From assembly GCA_013298325.1 (NCBI GenBank), contig JAAFHJ010000003.1:1-33943 (forward strand): a stretch of 33,943 nucleotides of DNA, written 5' to 3'. Below are positions 1-9,798 of this stretch, in pieces (position 1 is the first letter of the stretch; every line of letters starts with the position of its first letter). This DNA is from Myxococcales bacterium (lineage in GTDB: Bacteria > Myxococcota_A > Polyangia > Polyangiales > Polyangiaceae). The notes beneath the pieces were generated by a model. The model did no database searches. It was given only the letters and a program-made list of their open reading frames with translations, and was not told the origin of the DNA. Position numbers and translations under genes: made by a program.

Positions 1-1541
1 ATGCGGATCGGAAAGCGCTCCTCCGCGAACTTTCCGGAAAAGTGGGGGACTGCCGCACCAGCGAGCGCCTCGGAGCGATCCTCGACGCGGCGAATACCGC
101 AGCGAAAACGCGCTTTTTGGGCCCCAGTCAAAGCGGGCCAATGGCCCTTGGCGAAGCGGCGGCGATGGCGATCAATCCGACGACCGAGAACGCCGATCCG
201 GTGGAAGATGCACGCTTTCGGGCCGCCGTCGCGACGATGACCACAACCCTCGGCAAGCGAGGCGAGCGCTACCGACAAACCCTTGAAGCGCATCTTTTTC
301 CGGCAGCAACGCCGAGTACCGCCGCCGGGCTCTTGCGCGCCTCCCTCCTTCGCGGGTGGGTTCCGCTCGTCGATGGCCACGGAAATTGGGCACCGACGAG
401 CGAGTCGACGAGCATCTACGACACCGACCTGACCGACGACGTCACGCCGCGCCTCTTTGAGCGCGCCACCGGAACGCTGGGGGGTGCGCGGCTCGACAGT
501 GGTGCACGCGCCCCGCTCGTCGATGGCGATGTGCTCGTGGCCGTCGAGCCGGGGACCGTCGCGCCATCCCCAGCGATTTTCCTTGCGGGGCTCTCGCCGG
601 AGTCCCTCGATGAAGTCGCCGTCGCCGCCTTCGCCGACCGCGCCGTCGTCGCTGTCCCCGCCCTCTGGATCCACGACGGCAAGCTCGTCCGCGGCGTGAT
701 TCCGCGACCGAAGCCGGGTCCCGACGGGAAAGATGCACCCTACACGCTCCCCCATCGCGACCTCCCCTGGGGGGATCAGCGCCTCTTGCTGGTGACCGTG
801 CGTGATGTACACGACGAATTTGGCAAGGATTTACGAGCACTTATCCGCAAGGAGCGCCTAAAGAGCCCCGCGCTCGCCGGCATCATCCTCGACCTGCGTG
901 GCAACGGCGGCGGCTCCATGGATGGCGCCATTGAAGCGCTCGCCGCCTTCCTGCCCGACGTCCCGCTCTTTCCGCTCGAGAGCCGCCACGAAGAAGCGGT
1001 CTCCGTCGATCGCACCGAGACGCCCCCCGCCGCCGAACAGTGGGCCGGGCCCGTCGCCACGCTCGTCGACCACGACACCGCAAGCGCCGCAGAAATGCTC
1101 GCCGGAGCCCTCGACGCCTACCGCCGCGGCCCGGTGATCGGGACGACGACCTTTGGGAAAGGGTGCGTCCAATCCTTCGAAGACGACGGCGCGCGCCCAC
1201 CCAATTCGGTCGGCGCCTTCCGCCTCACGACCTACCTCTACGCGCTCCCCGACGGTCGCCCCGTCCAGCGGCGCGGCCTCGTGCCGACGATCCCCTTCCC
1301 CTTCGTCGTCGAGGGGGCCATCGAAACCGAAGCCGACACACCGGCGGCGCCGCCCAGCTTTATCGGCCCCGATGTTCGCGAAAAGACAGCGATCGGACGC
1401 GCAGTCCCCTTCCCGGCCCCCGGCGCGAGCTTCCTCGAAACGTGCCTCGCCGCCCTCCCAGACGCCGGCGCGAGCAAGGTCGACGACGCGACCTGCAAAG
1501 CCCTCGCGCTGCTCGCCCCCCGCCCGCCGAAAAAACGCTAG
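1..1541 (+). CDS. S41 family C-terminal processing peptidase (5'-truncated by window edge)
   Basis: Frame is open to the window start (reads ADRKALLRELSGKVGDC... before the GTG at 42). PDZ-like segment 'VDGDVLVAVEPG', 'GIILDLRGNGGGSMDGAIE', nucleophile context 'DTASAAEMLAGAL' and Lys context 'TTFGKGCVQ' are typical of S41/CtpA peptidases. Confidence 0.88.
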   Translation, partial: ADRKALLRELSGKVGDCRTSERLGAILDAANTAAKTRFLGPSQSGPMALGEAAAMAINPTTENADPVEDARFRAAVATMTTTLGKRGERYRQTLEAHLFPAATPSTAAGLLRASLLRGWVPLVDGHGNWAPTSESTSIYDTDLTDDVTPRLFERATGTLGGARLDSGARAPLVDGDVLVAVEPGTVAPSPAIFLAGLSPESLDEVAVAAFADRAVVAVPALWIHDGKLVRGVIPRPKPGPDGKDAPYTLPHRDLPWGDQRLLLVTVRDVHDEFGKDLRALIRKERLKSPALAGIILDLRGNGGGSMDGAIEALAAFLPDVPLFPLESRHEEAVSVDRTETPPAAEQWAGPVATLVDHDTASAAEMLAGALDAYRRGPVIGTTTFGKGCVQSFEDDGARPPNSVGAFRLTTYLYALPDGRPVQRRGLVPTIPFPFVVEGAIETEADTPAAPPSFIGPDVREKTAIGRAVPFPAPGASFLETCLAALPDAGASKVDDATCKALALLAPRPPKKR

Positions 1542-2362
1542 CGCACGAGCAGGCCGTGGCCGATCTTCGCAACCAGGGCGAGGACCGCCGCGACGATCGC
1601 GTAGCGGACGACGACGGCGCCCCCTTTCACAGCCACCCGCGCGCCGACGAGCGAGCCGACGATGCTCGCGGCCGCCATCGGCAACGCGATCGAAAAGCGC
1701 ACATTCCCTTGAAAGAGGGCGAGCGAAAATGCCGTCAAGTTCGATGCAAAATTAGCAACCTTCGCATTTCCCGAAGCACGAACGACGCCGTCGCCAAAAA
1801 AGCGCTCGTAGCCGATCGCCAGCAGCGTCCCCGTCCCGGGACCGAAGAACCCGTCGTAGGTTCCGAGAAGGCAGGCAAAGCCGGCGAGCAGAAAACCGTT
1901 TTGTTCTTCGATCCACGCTCGAGGACGAGGAACAAGCTGCTGATTTACCTCAGGCACTTCGGCTTCCGTCGGGGACGGCGCGCGCTTCGGAAGGAAGAGC
2001 GTCCCCAGCGCGGCGACGAGAAGCACCAAACAGAGCGGCTCGAGGGTCTTCTTGTCGAGGAGGCTTTGAAGAAAGGCCCCAAACAATCCGCCAACGCCCG
2101 CCGCAACAAACGCAGGAAGCGCACGCGGTCGGTCGATTTCTCCGCGCGCAGCAAACCCATATACCGAGCTCGCCGCGCCGAAGACCGCCTGCCCTTTGTT
2201 CGTCCCGAGGGCGAGCGGCGTCGGCAGTCCCGTCGCCATCAGCAACGGCACGGTGATGAGGCCTCCACCGCCGGCGATCGAGTTGATGAAGCCGGCGACG
2301 AAGGCCCCTACCGCGAGCTCGGCGATGAGCGTCGGCGAAGGGGCGAGGAGGGCGGCGATCAC
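1538..2362 (-). CDS. Sulfite exporter TauE/SafE family (DUF81) membrane permease
   Basis: 274 aa, multi-TM; 'AGFINSIAGGGGLITVPLLMATGLPTPLALGTNK' and 'GTYDGFFGPGTGTLLAIGYERFFGDGVVRASGNAKVANFASNL' are TauE/SafE hallmarks. Confidence 0.9.
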   Translation of the reverse strand: MIAALLAPSPTLIAELAVGAFVAGFINSIAGGGGLITVPLLMATGLPTPLALGTNKGQAVFGAASSVYGFAARGEIDRPRALPAFVAAGVGGLFGAFLQSLLDKKTLEPLCLVLLVAALGTLFLPKRAPSPTEAEVPEVNQQLVPRPRAWIEEQNGFLLAGFACLLGTYDGFFGPGTGTLLAIGYERFFGDGVVRASGNAKVANFASNLTAFSLALFQGNVRFSIALPMAAASIVGSLVGARVAVKGGAVVVRYAIVAAVLALVAKIGHGLLVR

Positions 2363-5289
2363 GACGTGAGCGCTGCGAGCTCGCCGGCGACGAGGGCGGC
2401 GTCGTGGGCGACCTTCGCCGCAGCAGCATCGCGTTCCGCCTGAGCTTTCTTGGCGGCGGCACAGGAGCGCATCGTCGAAAGGTCGGTCAGCGGGGCGAGG
2501 GTTCCGTCCTCCAGACGGGCGCCGAGGGCGGTCCGGACCGCCTGCCAGGGGATCTCGGCTTCCGGGCGTTCAAAGAGGACGCTGAGTACCTCGGTGAGCT
2601 TTGCAGAACCGTTCTGATCGGTCCCGATCGCGAGATGGATCGCGTGGAAATCGCCCACGAGACCGGCCTTTGAAAAGATCGCGCGCGCAGCATCATCGGG
2701 CATCCGTTCGAGGCGCTCGACGTAGCGCTTCACGTCGAGCTTCTTCCCAATCCCTGCGAACTTACCCGGCTTTCCACTTCCACCAGCTTCCTCACCGCCA
2801 CGAATCAAATAAGCATGTTCGCGGGCAGAAAAGTGGGCGAGCGCCGCATCGACCACGTCATCATTGAGGAAACTACGCGGAATTGCAAACAGGTATTCAG
2901 CGCTATCGACGACCTTCGACAACGGCGGATCTTCCGCGTCGAGCTTCGCGGCGGCGAAGAACCGGATCCCCTCGGCGGAGGCGGCGGTGAGCTGGGCGGC
3001 GATGGCGTCCGGGTCGACGTCAGCGGTCAGCTTGAGGTCGACCGCCTCACAAAGGCTCGCGACGCCAAGGGAGAGCGCCGGGCCGAAGACCATGTCCGGC
3101 TTGGGGTGGAAGCCCTGTGTATAATACATAGGAACGTCGATGCGACGGAAGGTCCGCGGGAGGGCGCGGATGACGTCCAGGTGCCCCAAGAAGGCGGAAG
3201 GACCGCTCTTTTCGTAGAGGAACCGGTAACGGCGCGCCTCGCCTTGCACGAAGGAGGCGGGCGCCTTGTGCTGACGCTTCGGCTGGACGACGGGGAGCGG
3301 AGCCGGCGCCCGCGGGGCCTCCGCGCCGAGCTTTTTCAAATAAACAAGACGCTCATTTTTCATCGCCGACAAGTCGCAGGCGACGCCGCAATCGTAACAA
3401 ACGAGTCGTCGCGTATCGGCTTCGGCATCTTGAAGGTTCGTGTGCTGGACGAACATCCCGGCGACCTTCCCGCACGGCGGCGACAAGCGGCTTTTCAGCG
3501 CCTTCCGGTATTCGGAAAGGAGGAAGCCCTCCTCCAGGCCGACGTCGATATGGTCCCAGGAGAGGCGCGCGGTCACCGGGAGGGTGCCGAGCCAAACGTG
3601 CGGATCGATCCCATGGATTTGAAAGGCTTCTTCCCAGATCGAAAGCTTGAGATGGTCGTCCCAGGAGTCGAAGCGCGCTCCGTTTTTGTAGGCGGTCACG
3701 AGGACGTCCGACAGGCGCCGATCGCCGCGCGCATAGACCGCTTCGAGCCAGCTCGTCCGCGAGTCGTGGGTCTTGAGTTCGACGCCGCGGGCGAGGCGCG
3801 CCTCCTCCCGGAGCCACTTCTGCTTCTCAACAACCGTATCGTAGGTGTCCATCGCCGCCCACTGAAAGGGCGTATGAGGCTTCGGTACGTGGGTCGATAC
3901 ACTCACCGTCACCGTCGGCGTCCCCGGATGATTGATTCGCGCCTTCGCTGCGCGCCCAATCTCGCGCGTCCGTTTGCCGACGCGGACGATCTCGCGGACG
4001 TCGCTCTCCTCCTCGGTCGGCAGGCCGATCATGAAGTAGAGCTTCATGTCGTTCCAACCACGCGAAAAGACACGGTCTGCCGTCTCGTGGAGCTGCTCTT
4101 CGGTGACGTTCTTGTTCACCACGTCGCGCATCCGCTGGCTGCCCGCCTCGGGGGCGAAGGTCACCCCGCTCGCGCGGACCCGCTGCATGTCGTCGAGGAC
4201 GTTCTCCTCGAGCCCGTAGGCGCGGAGACTGCTGACGCCGAGGGAGACCTTTTCCGGCGCGAGCTTGTCGACGACCTTTTTGACAAGCGGCGCGATGCAG
4301 GAATAGTCGGCCGTTGAAAGCGACGTGAGAGAGACCTCGTCGTACCCGCTCTTTTTGACCGCTTCGAGGACCGTTTCGACGATTTGATCAGGGTCGCGCT
4401 CACGAACCGGGCGATAGATCATCCCCGCCTGGCAAAAGCGGCACCCTTCCGTGCAGCCGCGGGCGATTTCGATGCTCATCCGCTCGAAAATCGCCTCCGG
4501 TCCGCCGACGGGGCCGGTCGCCGGGAACGGGAACTTGTTGAGGTCGTCGACGAGGGTCCGCACGATCGGAAACGGCAATGCCGGGTCGCTCGGGCGCTTG
4601 ACGACGTGGAAGCCGGTCTGGGGCTCAACCTCGGTTTCGTAGAGGCTCGGCACATAGACGCCGCGGAGCCCGGCGAGGGCCCGAAGACGCTCATTTCGCG
4701 GTTTTCCTTCGCGTTTTAGCCGCGTCCAAAGGAGGGCGACCTCGGTCATACGCTCCTCGCCGTCGCCGATGACGATTGCATCGAGGATCGTCGCGATCGG
4801 CTCCGAGTGCGTCGCCGATGGGCCGCCAGCGAGGACGAGCGGGTCGCCGTCGGCGCGCTCGGCGGTCGTCAGCGGGATGCCGCCGAGTTCGAGGAGCGTG
4901 AGGATATTGGTGTAGGTCAGCTCAAACTGGAGCGAGACGCCGACGACGTCGAAATCTTTGAGCGGGCGCGCACTCTCAAGCGAGAGAAGCGGCAGCCCGC
5001 GCGCGCGTAGTTCGCGGTCCATATCGACCCAGGGAACAAACGCCCTTTCGGCGATCGTTCGCGGGTCATCATTAAGAATTTTGTAGAGAATCTTAAAGCC
5101 AAGATGGCTCATCCCGATGTCGTAGATATCGGGAAAGGCGAGGCAGACGCGCGCCGGCGGATGGCCGTCTGGGCCGAGATCCCAATCGCGCGCCGCCGAG
5201 CCGTACTCGCCACCAAGGTAACGCGCCGGCTTGTCGACCTTGTGGACGAAGGTCGCATAGGGGTGCGGGGCGCGCGCAAGAGTCGTCAT
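2359..5289 (-). CDS. TIGR03960-type B12-binding-domain radical SAM protein fused to DUF2344 (TIGR03936)
   Basis: 976 aa; radical SAM cluster 'IARGCTEGCRFCQAGMIYRPVRERDPDQIVE'; C-terminal 'RYRFLYEKSGPSAFLGHLDVIRALPRTFRRIDVPMYYTQGFHPKPDMVFGPALSLGV' is DUF2344-like. 4-nt ATGA overlap with the TauE gene. Confidence 0.9.
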   Translation of the reverse strand: MTTLARAPHPYATFVHKVDKPARYLGGEYGSAARDWDLGPDGHPPARVCLAFPDIYDIGMSHLGFKILYKILNDDPRTIAERAFVPWVDMDRELRARGLPLLSLESARPLKDFDVVGVSLQFELTYTNILTLLELGGIPLTTAERADGDPLVLAGGPSATHSEPIATILDAIVIGDGEERMTEVALLWTRLKREGKPRNERLRALAGLRGVYVPSLYETEVEPQTGFHVVKRPSDPALPFPIVRTLVDDLNKFPFPATGPVGGPEAIFERMSIEIARGCTEGCRFCQAGMIYRPVRERDPDQIVETVLEAVKKSGYDEVSLTSLSTADYSCIAPLVKKVVDKLAPEKVSLGVSSLRAYGLEENVLDDMQRVRASGVTFAPEAGSQRMRDVVNKNVTEEQLHETADRVFSRGWNDMKLYFMIGLPTEEESDVREIVRVGKRTREIGRAAKARINHPGTPTVTVSVSTHVPKPHTPFQWAAMDTYDTVVEKQKWLREEARLARGVELKTHDSRTSWLEAVYARGDRRLSDVLVTAYKNGARFDSWDDHLKLSIWEEAFQIHGIDPHVWLGTLPVTARLSWDHIDVGLEEGFLLSEYRKALKSRLSPPCGKVAGMFVQHTNLQDAEADTRRLVCYDCGVACDLSAMKNERLVYLKKLGAEAPRAPAPLPVVQPKRQHKAPASFVQGEARRYRFLYEKSGPSAFLGHLDVIRALPRTFRRIDVPMYYTQGFHPKPDMVFGPALSLGVASLCEAVDLKLTADVDPDAIAAQLTAASAEGIRFFAAAKLDAEDPPLSKVVDSAEYLFAIPRSFLNDDVVDAALAHFSAREHAYLIRGGEEAGGSGKPGKFAGIGKKLDVKRYVERLERMPDDAARAIFSKAGLVGDFHAIHLAIGTDQNGSAKLTEVLSVLFERPEAEIPWQAVRTALGARLEDGTLAPLTDLSTMRSCAAAKKAQAERDAAAAKVAHDAALVAGELAALTS

Positions 5290-5367
5290 GGCGGCGGCTC
5301 TTACTCGGGATTTTCCCTGGCGCGCAAACGGTGCGCGACGTTCACGCCCTTCACCCCTGCGAGACGG

Positions 5368-6996
5368 TCAGCGGCCCCCCTCCGGCTTGCACTGGCTGTC
5401 GCAGCCGTCGCCGAGGATCGAGTTCCCGTCGTCGCAGGCCTCGCCGGCCGCCGTGTCGAGGATGCCATCGCCGCAGAACGGCCCCCGCGACTTGCAGTCG
5501 GCCGCACATTTTCCGTAGGCGCCGGTGTTGTTGGCGGTGCCGTCGTCGCAGATTTCGTCGGGGGTGCGGATGCCGTCCCCGCAATTCGACACGCAGGCCG
5601 ACTTCGCCTTCTCAAAGCCGCCAAGGGTGACTTTGTAGTTCGACTCGGTTGTGTGGCGCTCCGCCTGGAAGAGCGCGACTTCATAGATTTTATCGACAAC
5701 GAGACCGAGGTCGGTCGCCTTCTGACCGGCGAGCGTGACCGAACCGTCTTGCGCCGAGTGGACGCCGCCAATGTCGACCGCCAGCCGATTGTTGATGAAG
5801 ACCCAGACGTCGTCATCGCCGCGGAACGTCAGGACTTCGCCCCCCTTGTAGGTGAACCAGTACCGAAATTCGCTTGTAAACGCGTAGTTATGCGACGCTC
5901 CCTGCTTGCCGAACGTCTCCGCGTCACGGCGGTCGAGGGGGAAGAAGCCGCCATCGACCGTGGCAAACGGCCCGTAGTCGGTCGGCCCGTCGCTCTGGCT
6001 GTCAAACACGTAGGCGTTCGCGCCGCTCTTCCGGAGCTTCAAGACGTCGTAGACGGTCTTGTTGAACGCCGGAGTATCTCGATACCATTGAGAAAATGTC
6101 GCCGCCGAGGTGATTTTGCTCGGCGCCCCCAGAAGGACCGGCTTTCGGTCGACGTCGAGCTGGTTCTGGACCATCCCCGAGAGCGCTCCGTTCACGTTCT
6201 CAAAGTCAGGATGGCCGCCCGCCGTCCCGTTGTACTTAAAATCACGATAAATAATAGGGACTTCAAGCAAATTCGCGAGTGCCGCGATCTGCTCGGTGCA
6301 GGCGAAGCCGGCCTCGATGGCGCACGTCGAGGAGCATCCGTCGCCGTCGCGGAGGTTGCCGTCGTCGCAGGCTTCGTTCGGGAGCTTCTGGCCGTCGCCG
6401 CAGACCGCCTGGCAGGTGCCGTTGACGCAGACCGGATCGAGGGTGCAGGTCGGCGAGCAGCCGTCGTAGGGGGCGACGTTCGAGTCGTCGCATTGCTCGG
6501 AGCCCTCCTTTTTCCCATCACCGCACGTCGTTTTTCGGCAGCCGGCGGCGTCGCAGGCGTAGCCCGCCTCGACCTGGCAGGTCGCCGAGCAGCCGTCGCC
6601 ACCGGTCGGATTGCCGTCGTCGCACTGCTCGGAGCCGGCGATGATGCGGTCGCCACACTCTTTCGCGAGGCAAGCAAGTCCAACAGTTGTGCATAGATAG
6701 CCGGGCGCGACTTGGCAGCTCGCCGAACAGCCGTCGCCGTCTTTCGCGTTCCCGTCGTCGCACCCCTCCCCTTTTTCGAGGCGAGCATTTCCGCAGAGAG
6801 GGCCGCCGCTCCCGTCGGTGTTGGAGCCGGTCGAACTGTCCCCCAGGTTGAGGCCGCTGTCGTTGCCCGGCGCGGTGGCGTCGGGGCCGTCAGTCGTCGT
6901 GGAGGCCGAGCCGCAGCCGACGCCGTAGGTAACCCCAGGAAGAATGGCGAGAAACAGGATGCCGAGGAGCGGCAATCGCGAGGAAGTCTTTTGCAT
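5368..6996 (-). CDS. Putative lipoprotein with Myxococcus-type Cys-rich (DUF4215) repeats flanking a fibro-slime domain
   Basis: Repeats 'CGDGxxxxxEQCDDGNxxxGDGCSxxCxVExGYxC' (four N-terminal, two C-terminal) around 'IIYRDFKYNGTAGGHPDFENVNG...FTSEFRYWFTYKGGEVLTFRGDDDVWVFINNRLAVDIGGVHSAQDGSV' (fibro-slime/PA14-like). Lipobox-like 'GVGC' near the N-terminus. Confidence 0.88.
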   Translation of the reverse strand: MQKTSSRLPLLGILFLAILPGVTYGVGCGSASTTTDGPDATAPGNDSGLNLGDSSTGSNTDGSGGPLCGNARLEKGEGCDDGNAKDGDGCSASCQVAPGYLCTTVGLACLAKECGDRIIAGSEQCDDGNPTGGDGCSATCQVEAGYACDAAGCRKTTCGDGKKEGSEQCDDSNVAPYDGCSPTCTLDPVCVNGTCQAVCGDGQKLPNEACDDGNLRDGDGCSSTCAIEAGFACTEQIAALANLLEVPIIYRDFKYNGTAGGHPDFENVNGALSGMVQNQLDVDRKPVLLGAPSKITSAATFSQWYRDTPAFNKTVYDVLKLRKSGANAYVFDSQSDGPTDYGPFATVDGGFFPLDRRDAETFGKQGASHNYAFTSEFRYWFTYKGGEVLTFRGDDDVWVFINNRLAVDIGGVHSAQDGSVTLAGQKATDLGLVVDKIYEVALFQAERHTTESNYKVTLGGFEKAKSACVSNCGDGIRTPDEICDDGTANNTGAYGKCAADCKSRGPFCGDGILDTAAGEACDDGNSILGDGCDSQCKPEGGR

Positions 6997-7146
6997 GGGT
7001 AGGCCTCTTTGGGGGGGACGACGCGGTCCGCTTGCGAGGCGGAAGTCTACGAGAAATCAGCCTCTTGGCGGCAACTTCTCGCGGAATTTGTGGACGATCC
7101 GCTCGGCTCGGTCGACGGCGCCCCGCCAGGCTGCCATAACCGGAGC

Positions 7147-7956
7147 ATGCAGGCGAAGCGCGCAGTCCCCCAGGGAGAAAGCGCGCCGGACCTTGGCGAC
7201 ATCGCCGACGTCCCGGCGGCGGTCGTCTGCGCGCGCTGCGGAGACCCCGAATGTGCCGGCTGCGCGCCCAGCGAGCTCACCCGCTCGGGGATCGTCACCG
7301 TCGTCCCCTGGGAGCGACCAGGCGGCTTCTTGGAGCGCCTTTGGGGCACTGCGCGCCTATCGAGCGTGGAGGCGGCCGGTTTCTTTTCCGTACTCCCCGA
7401 CGGGCCCCTCGGCCCTGCCCTCCGTTTCGCCCTCGCCGCAGAGACGATCGCAGCCACGTTTGCCGTCGCGCCGTTCGTCGCGTTCTTTTTCCTGCTCCCC
7501 GGCGTCGCGTCGCGGTTCCTGGAAGACGCCGGCTTCCGCGGGTGGGTCCTCCGCGGCGCTTTTCTTGCAATTTCGGGCCTTACTGTGCTCCTCGTGACCG
7601 CCCACGCGGGCCACGGCGCCGCCCTCGAACTCGGCGCTCGCCGGAGTGGGGTCCGCGGTTCGTGGACGCGCGCACTCCGCTTCGGTTTCTACGCGTGTGG
7701 CTGGGACCTCGTCGTCGGCCTGCTCGGGGTGCTCGTCTTCGGCGCCAAGAACGGGCCCCGCGGGGCCGCCGAGGCGGTCCTCTTGGGGCGCGGCTTGCCG
7801 ACGCGAGCCACCCTCGCATTTCTTGAGGCATCGTCTGGACTTACCGGCGATGCTGCAAAGCCGGCCCTCCGAACGAGCTACGTCGTCGCCGCGCTCGTGA
7901 CGGTCGTCTCCGCGCTCACCATTTGCGCCGCGAGCGCTTGGGCACTTTTCGGGTAA
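7147..7956 (+). CDS. Multi-TM membrane protein with N-terminal Cys-rich motif (Yip1-like architecture)
   Basis: ORF open from 7009; ATG 7147 preferred because upstream residues look non-coding. 'VVCARCGDPECAGC' followed by several hydrophobic helices. Confidence 0.65.
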   Translation: MQAKRAVPQGESAPDLGDIADVPAAVVCARCGDPECAGCAPSELTRSGIVTVVPWERPGGFLERLWGTARLSSVEAAGFFSVLPDGPLGPALRFALAAETIAATFAVAPFVAFFFLLPGVASRFLEDAGFRGWVLRGAFLAISGLTVLLVTAHAGHGAALELGARRSGVRGSWTRALRFGFYACGWDLVVGLLGVLVFGAKNGPRGAAEAVLLGRGLPTRATLAFLEASSGLTGDAAKPALRTSYVVAALVTVVSALTICAASAWALFG

Positions 7957-8003
7957 TTTCCGACGCCTGGGAACTTCTTTCCACCATCTCTGTCGCGCCC
8001 CTC

Positions 8004-8660
8004 ATGCTCCTCGGGTACCCTGTCGGCGCCGTGTCCCTCCTCGCATGCCCCTTTTGCCGTGACGTCTTCGCACGCGGCGAGGAAAAACGCTGCCCCCACT
8101 GCGACATCGCGCTGCGCCCCTTCGAGTCGCTTCCGCTCTCCGAAGACGCGCGCCAAGAAGGTGGAACCTACACCCTTCCTGAGCACGAAACCCTCGACGT
8201 CCTCTACCTCGGTCGCGGCCGCGGCGTTCTCCTCGGGCTTGGGCTCCTCGGGCTCGGCCTCTTCTTCGCCAATTGGGCGACGCTCACGATGCCCTTTGAT
8301 GCGACGTTCAGCGGCATGGACTTCGCGAAGCGCATGGGCTGGCCCTGGGCGGCGCTCGCTGCGTGGCTTGTGCTTGTGCCGACGACGCTATCTCGCCGTT
8401 CCATCGTGCAAATGGTCCGCGCCCGCGTCCCCGCCGCCTTCCTGGCCGCAATCCCGGCGGTCACGATGGGGCTGCTCCGTTACTTCCCGCCCAAAGCCGG
8501 CTACCTGCCGATCCACGTCACCTTTGAATGGCCCTTTTGGGCAAGCGTGGCGACGAGCGTCGCGGCGATCATTGCCGCTTTCCGCTTCGGTGGGCGCATC
8601 GACATCCTTCAAGCGTCCAAAGAATCGTCGCTCTCTTCGAAGGGGCAAACGCTCCACTGA
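8004..8660 (+). CDS. Zinc-ribbon multi-TM membrane protein
   Basis: 'LLACPFCRDVFARGEEKRCPHCDIALRP' (CxxC-x10-CxxC) followed by four to five hydrophobic segments. Start uncertain: TTG 7923, ATG 8004 or GTG 8031. Confidence 0.65.
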   Translation: MLLGYPVGAVSLLACPFCRDVFARGEEKRCPHCDIALRPFESLPLSEDARQEGGTYTLPEHETLDVLYLGRGRGVLLGLGLLGLGLFFANWATLTMPFDATFSGMDFAKRMGWPWAALAAWLVLVPTTLSRRSIVQMVRARVPAAFLAAIPAVTMGLLRYFPPKAGYLPIHVTFEWPFWASVATSVAAIIAAFRFGGRIDILQASKESSLSSKGQTLH

Positions 8661-8702
8661 GCGCCGTTGTATTTCGCAGCGAACGCAAGTAGGCGCAACG
8701 CC

Positions 8703-9008
8703 ATGACGCTGCACACGACGCCGCTACTCGCCACCGAAGAGGCCCTAGCGGCGTTTTTTGCCGGCTACCCCGGCTGGGCCGCGACGACGGCGAACGGGGC
8801 TCCGGCGATCGGAAAAGACTATGTCTTCGCTGACTTTTCCGCGGCAATGGGCTTCGCGGTTCGCGTCGGTCTCTACGCAGAACGCCACGACCACCACCCC
8901 GATTTGACGGTGAGCTGGGGCAAAGTTCGCGTCGTCTGGTCGACCCACGACGTCGCCGGCATTTCCGACAAAGACCTCGCGGCTGCCGACGCCTGCGACA
9001 ACCTCTGA
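8703..9008 (+). CDS. phhB: 4a-hydroxytetrahydrobiopterin (pterin-4a-carbinolamine) dehydratase
   Basis: 'YVFADFSAAMGFAVRVGLYAERHDHHPDLTVSWGKVRVVWSTHDVAGISDKDLAAADACD' matches the PCD/DCoH pattern (F...A..F...VA..AE...HHP...W..V...L.TH...G.T..D...A). ORF opens at 8667; ATG 8703 preferred. Confidence 0.88.
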   Translation: MTLHTTPLLATEEALAAFFAGYPGWAATTANGAPAIGKDYVFADFSAAMGFAVRVGLYAERHDHHPDLTVSWGKVRVVWSTHDVAGISDKDLAAADACDNL

Positions 9009-9018
9009 GCGACCGCGC

Positions 9019-9786
9019 GTGTCTGGAAAAAAGAAGGACCACGCCACCGACGAAACGCTCCTCGCCGCGCGCAAGGAGCTCGCGAAGTGGATTGCCGACG
9101 AACTGGGAATCGCGGACGTGCCTGCCCTTGGAGAGGCGCTGACCCACGCAAGTTACGCCCACGAGCACGGCGGCGGAGGCGACTACCAACGCCTTGAATT
9201 CCTTGGCGATGCGGTACTGCAGCTTTGTGCGAGCGAGCTGCTCTTCGCCCGCCATCCCGAGGCCGATGAAGGGGCTCTCACACGCATTCGACGCGACATG
9301 GTCAGCGCCGGGGCGCTTGCGCGTTTCGCCGCGGTCCATCGTTTTGGCGAGGCGGTAGCCCTCGGTCGCGGGAAACGCCAGGAGGGCGTGAACGAGAAGA
9401 TTCTCGCGAACGTCGCCGAGTCGGTCCTTGCGGCGATCTATCTCGCTGGCGGCCTCGAGGCAGCGCGCCGCTACACCGACGCGGTCGCGGCAACTGCGTT
9501 TGCCGATGGCGGCGCTGTCGGCGAACGGGACCCGAAAGAGGCGCTCCAAGAATGGAGCCAACGGGCCAAAAAAGGGCTCCCCGAATACCTGGTCGTCGCC
9601 GTCGATGAGGCGGGAAATCCTACAGAAACGCGCGTCCGCGGCTACCGGGCTACCGTTTCCCTTGCGGGAGAAGCGCTAGGGAACGGCGAAGGTGCAACGA
9701 AACAACGGGCCGAGCGAGCGGCAGCCACGATTGCCCTTGAGCGCGTGCCGCGGACCGGTCTGTCTGAGCGGCCCCCCGCCACCTAA
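9019..9786 (+). CDS. rnc: Ribonuclease III
   Basis: 'LTHASYAHEHGGGGDYQRLEFLGDAVLQLCASELLF', 'NEKILANVAESVLAAIYLAGG' and a C-terminal dsRBD 'DPKEALQEWSQRAKKGLPEYLVV...GEGATKQRAERAAATIAL'. GTG start. Confidence 0.93.
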   Translation: MSGKKKDHATDETLLAARKELAKWIADELGIADVPALGEALTHASYAHEHGGGGDYQRLEFLGDAVLQLCASELLFARHPEADEGALTRIRRDMVSAGALARFAAVHRFGEAVALGRGKRQEGVNEKILANVAESVLAAIYLAGGLEAARRYTDAVAATAFADGGAVGERDPKEALQEWSQRAKKGLPEYLVVAVDEAGNPTETRVRGYRATVSLAGEALGNGEGATKQRAERAAATIALERVPRTGLSERPPAT

Positions 9787-9798
9787 GCGGGCAGACGG

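Noticed and set aside
1040-2443. 467-aa plus-strand ORF
   Set aside because: Overlaps the S41 gene out of frame and TauE antisense; extremely Arg-rich, typical spurious high-GC ORF.
2815-4317. 500-aa plus-strand ORF
   Set aside because: Shadow ORF antisense to the radical SAM gene; Arg/Gly/Asp-rich low-information composition expected from high GC.
5104-6696. 530-aa plus-strand ORF
   Set aside because: Antisense to the DUF4215/fibro-slime gene; its periodic VVAxL/AVAAV pattern is simply the reverse complement of the Cys-rich repeats.
9775-9791. Short CCCGC-CACCTAA-GCGGG hairpin at the rnc stop codon
   Set aside because: Only a 5-bp stem with no following T tract on either strand; too weak to call a terminator.
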